Part shown: one piece after another, positions 48,782 through 49,516 of the stretch
How the letters are laid out: each line of letters starts with the position of its first letter
Numbering within the stretch: the first letter of the stretch is position 1
Origin: a virus
Virus record (IMG/VR): IMGVR_UViG_3300047319_001496
Span: 1 to 49,516 of that record
Direction: 5' to 3' (one strand)
DNA: 49,516 nt
Program-made: the position numbers and the translations under genes
The notes under the pieces: model-generated
What the model was told of the DNA's origin: nothing
The model's input: only the letters and a program-made list of their open reading frames with translations
Databases searched by the model: none

Positions 48782-49309
48782 CTAGTAGCTTGGATTGATG
48801 CGCACTGCAATAGCTAGGTCTGCGGGTTGGATGAGATCGCCGGCGCCGAGCTCGATGCGGGTCTCGCGGCCGAACATCTCGAGCAGGACGATTTCGCGGT
48901 CGCGGGGGCTCATGCCCTGGTAGATCGCGTTGAAGCCGCAGAACGATCCCGAGCTAATCCGCACGTTCTGGCCGGGCTTGAACGCCCTCGACTTCGGTGG
49001 TTTCGGTAGTCGTACCAGCCCGTTGCGCATGGTTGCGCCCTTGATTTTCTCGATTTCGGCGTCCGGGCAGCAGGCTGGATGGTCGCCGGCCATGATCAGG
49101 CCGAGCACGCCTGGCGTTTTGGCGACCGCGCGCCAGCGATCGACGATGCGAACGAAAGCGTAGCCGGGGAACAAGGCGACGACCCGAAATGTGCCTTTGA
49201 CGCGGATGCGGGTTTTGGGCGCGAAGACCTCAAAGCCGGCATCGGTGATGCGCCTCGCAACGTATGACTCGCGATTGATGTAGATTTGCGCGACCGACCA
49301 GAAGGTCAT
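48782..49309 (-). CDS. NusG/RfaH-like transcription antiterminator
   Basis: 175 residues. Residues 1-105 form a NusG N-terminal domain (MTFWSVAQIYINRESYVARR, FEVFAPKTRI, VALFPGYAFVRIV, GVLGLIMAGDHP). Residues about 115-170 form a KOW domain (FKPGQNVRISSGSFCGFNAI, then GRETRIELGAGDLI). NusG paralogues bind RNA polymerase and let it pass terminators on selected operons. It is encoded upstream of the late operon and has a structured leader, so it may act on phage late or early transcripts. Confidence 0.85.
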   Translation of the reverse strand: MTFWSVAQIYINRESYVARRITDAGFEVFAPKTRIRVKGTFRVVALFPGYAFVRIVDRWRAVAKTPGVLGLIMAGDHPACCPDAEIEKIKGATMRNGLVRLPKPPKSRAFKPGQNVRISSGSFCGFNAIYQGMSPRDREIVLLEMFGRETRIELGAGDLIQPADLAIAVRINPSY

Positions 49310-49380
49310 GCCGCATTGCCTTAACGCGGCAGTGGCGATGGCGTCAAATTTGCGGGTTCCGAAATCGGCGAAATTCCCCT

Positions 49381-49479
49381 TAGACTCAGAGTCTACATAT
49401 AAGACTCACTGTTGTCCTGTCCCGACCTCCCCTGGCGAACCTAGGGATTTCGCCAAGAGGGCGCAGGGACGACAACAGT
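49381..49479 (-). promoter_or_regulatory. Structured, GANTC-rich leader of the nusG-like gene
   Basis: 49408-49423 (ACTGTTGTC, CT, GTCCC) pairs with 49466-49479 (GGGAC, GACAACAGT), enclosing a second stem CCTC/TGGCGAA with TTCGCCA/GAGG (49426-49460): a long hairpin of about 72 bases. Next to it TAGACTC-A-GAGTCTA (49381-49395) is a perfect palindrome. Three GANTC sites lie within 25 bases (49383, 49389, 49403). TTATAT at 49402-49397 (minus strand) may be a -10 box. On the plus strand the hairpin is followed by a T-run (49486-49491), so it could also stop rightward transcripts. Confidence 0.6.
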
Positions 49480-49516
49480 CTCGGTCTTTTTGTTTATGTC
49501 CGAAAGACTTAGCGGA

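Noticed and set aside
1-49516. tRNA, tmRNA or rRNA genes
   Set aside because: Looked for cloverleaf-like and 3'-end tRNA patterns near int and in gaps; none found by eye.

Overview
This window reads as an essentially complete temperate, tailed (siphovirus-type) phage or prophage genome from a high-GC alphaproteobacterium, most probably a Bradyrhizobium-like member of the Hyphomicrobiales. The evidence is the gene content (terminase, portal, DUF2213 protease, DUF2184 capsid protein, tube, frameshifted chaperone, tape measure, lysis, integrase, repressor), the codon bias, Bradyrhizobium-style REP remnants, GANTC sites and a parS site. The first gene runs off the left edge. If position 49516 is joined to position 1 it would stop two codons later (TAA at 49511-49509), so the molecule may be circular or circularly permuted.

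Layout. 1-3109 (minus): a RepA-like ATPase, four small genes and a RuvC-like resolvase, nearly all joined by ATGA overlaps. 3110-3868: a divergent control region. 3869-11943 (plus): the early operon, with an IS110 Tnp_20-domain protein, a YqaJ exonuclease and RecT pair, many small genes, and a VUT transporter plus DpdA-like transglycosylase pair that suggests 7-deazaguanine DNA modification. 11963-14560: integrase with phased arm-type repeats, an XRE repressor and a LuxR-type regulator. 14606-16394 (minus): lysis genes and a ribbon-helix-helix regulator. 16388-19401 (plus): a second YqaJ/RecT pair behind its own promoter. 19405-48490 (minus): the late region, from ParB-methyltransferase and terminase down to the tail fibres. 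48782-49309 (minus): a NusG/RfaH-like antiterminator with a structured, GANTC-rich leader.

The most unusual system is a family of paired hairpins placed before each of the first four early genes (3571-7030). Nine units of about 111-114 nt each carry two hairpins with different stems (one unit has a decayed first hairpin). The loops follow a strict 9+9+9 plan: a variable 9-mer, a conserved core TGAWGCCCA, and a variable 9-mer. The arrays start at the stop of one gene and end at the start of the next. Two of them are also open reading frames joined to both neighbours by ATGA. One of the genes between them carries the C-terminal domain of IS110 transposases, the family that uses two-loop bridge RNAs.

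Other notable points are a programmed -1 frameshift (C CCT TTC) in the tail-assembly chaperone, a parS palindrome in the late control region, four consecutive perfect hairpins inside the methyltransferase coding sequence, and a PEP-CTERM (exosortase) protein between head genes. All functions are inferred from reading the sequence; no database search was run.
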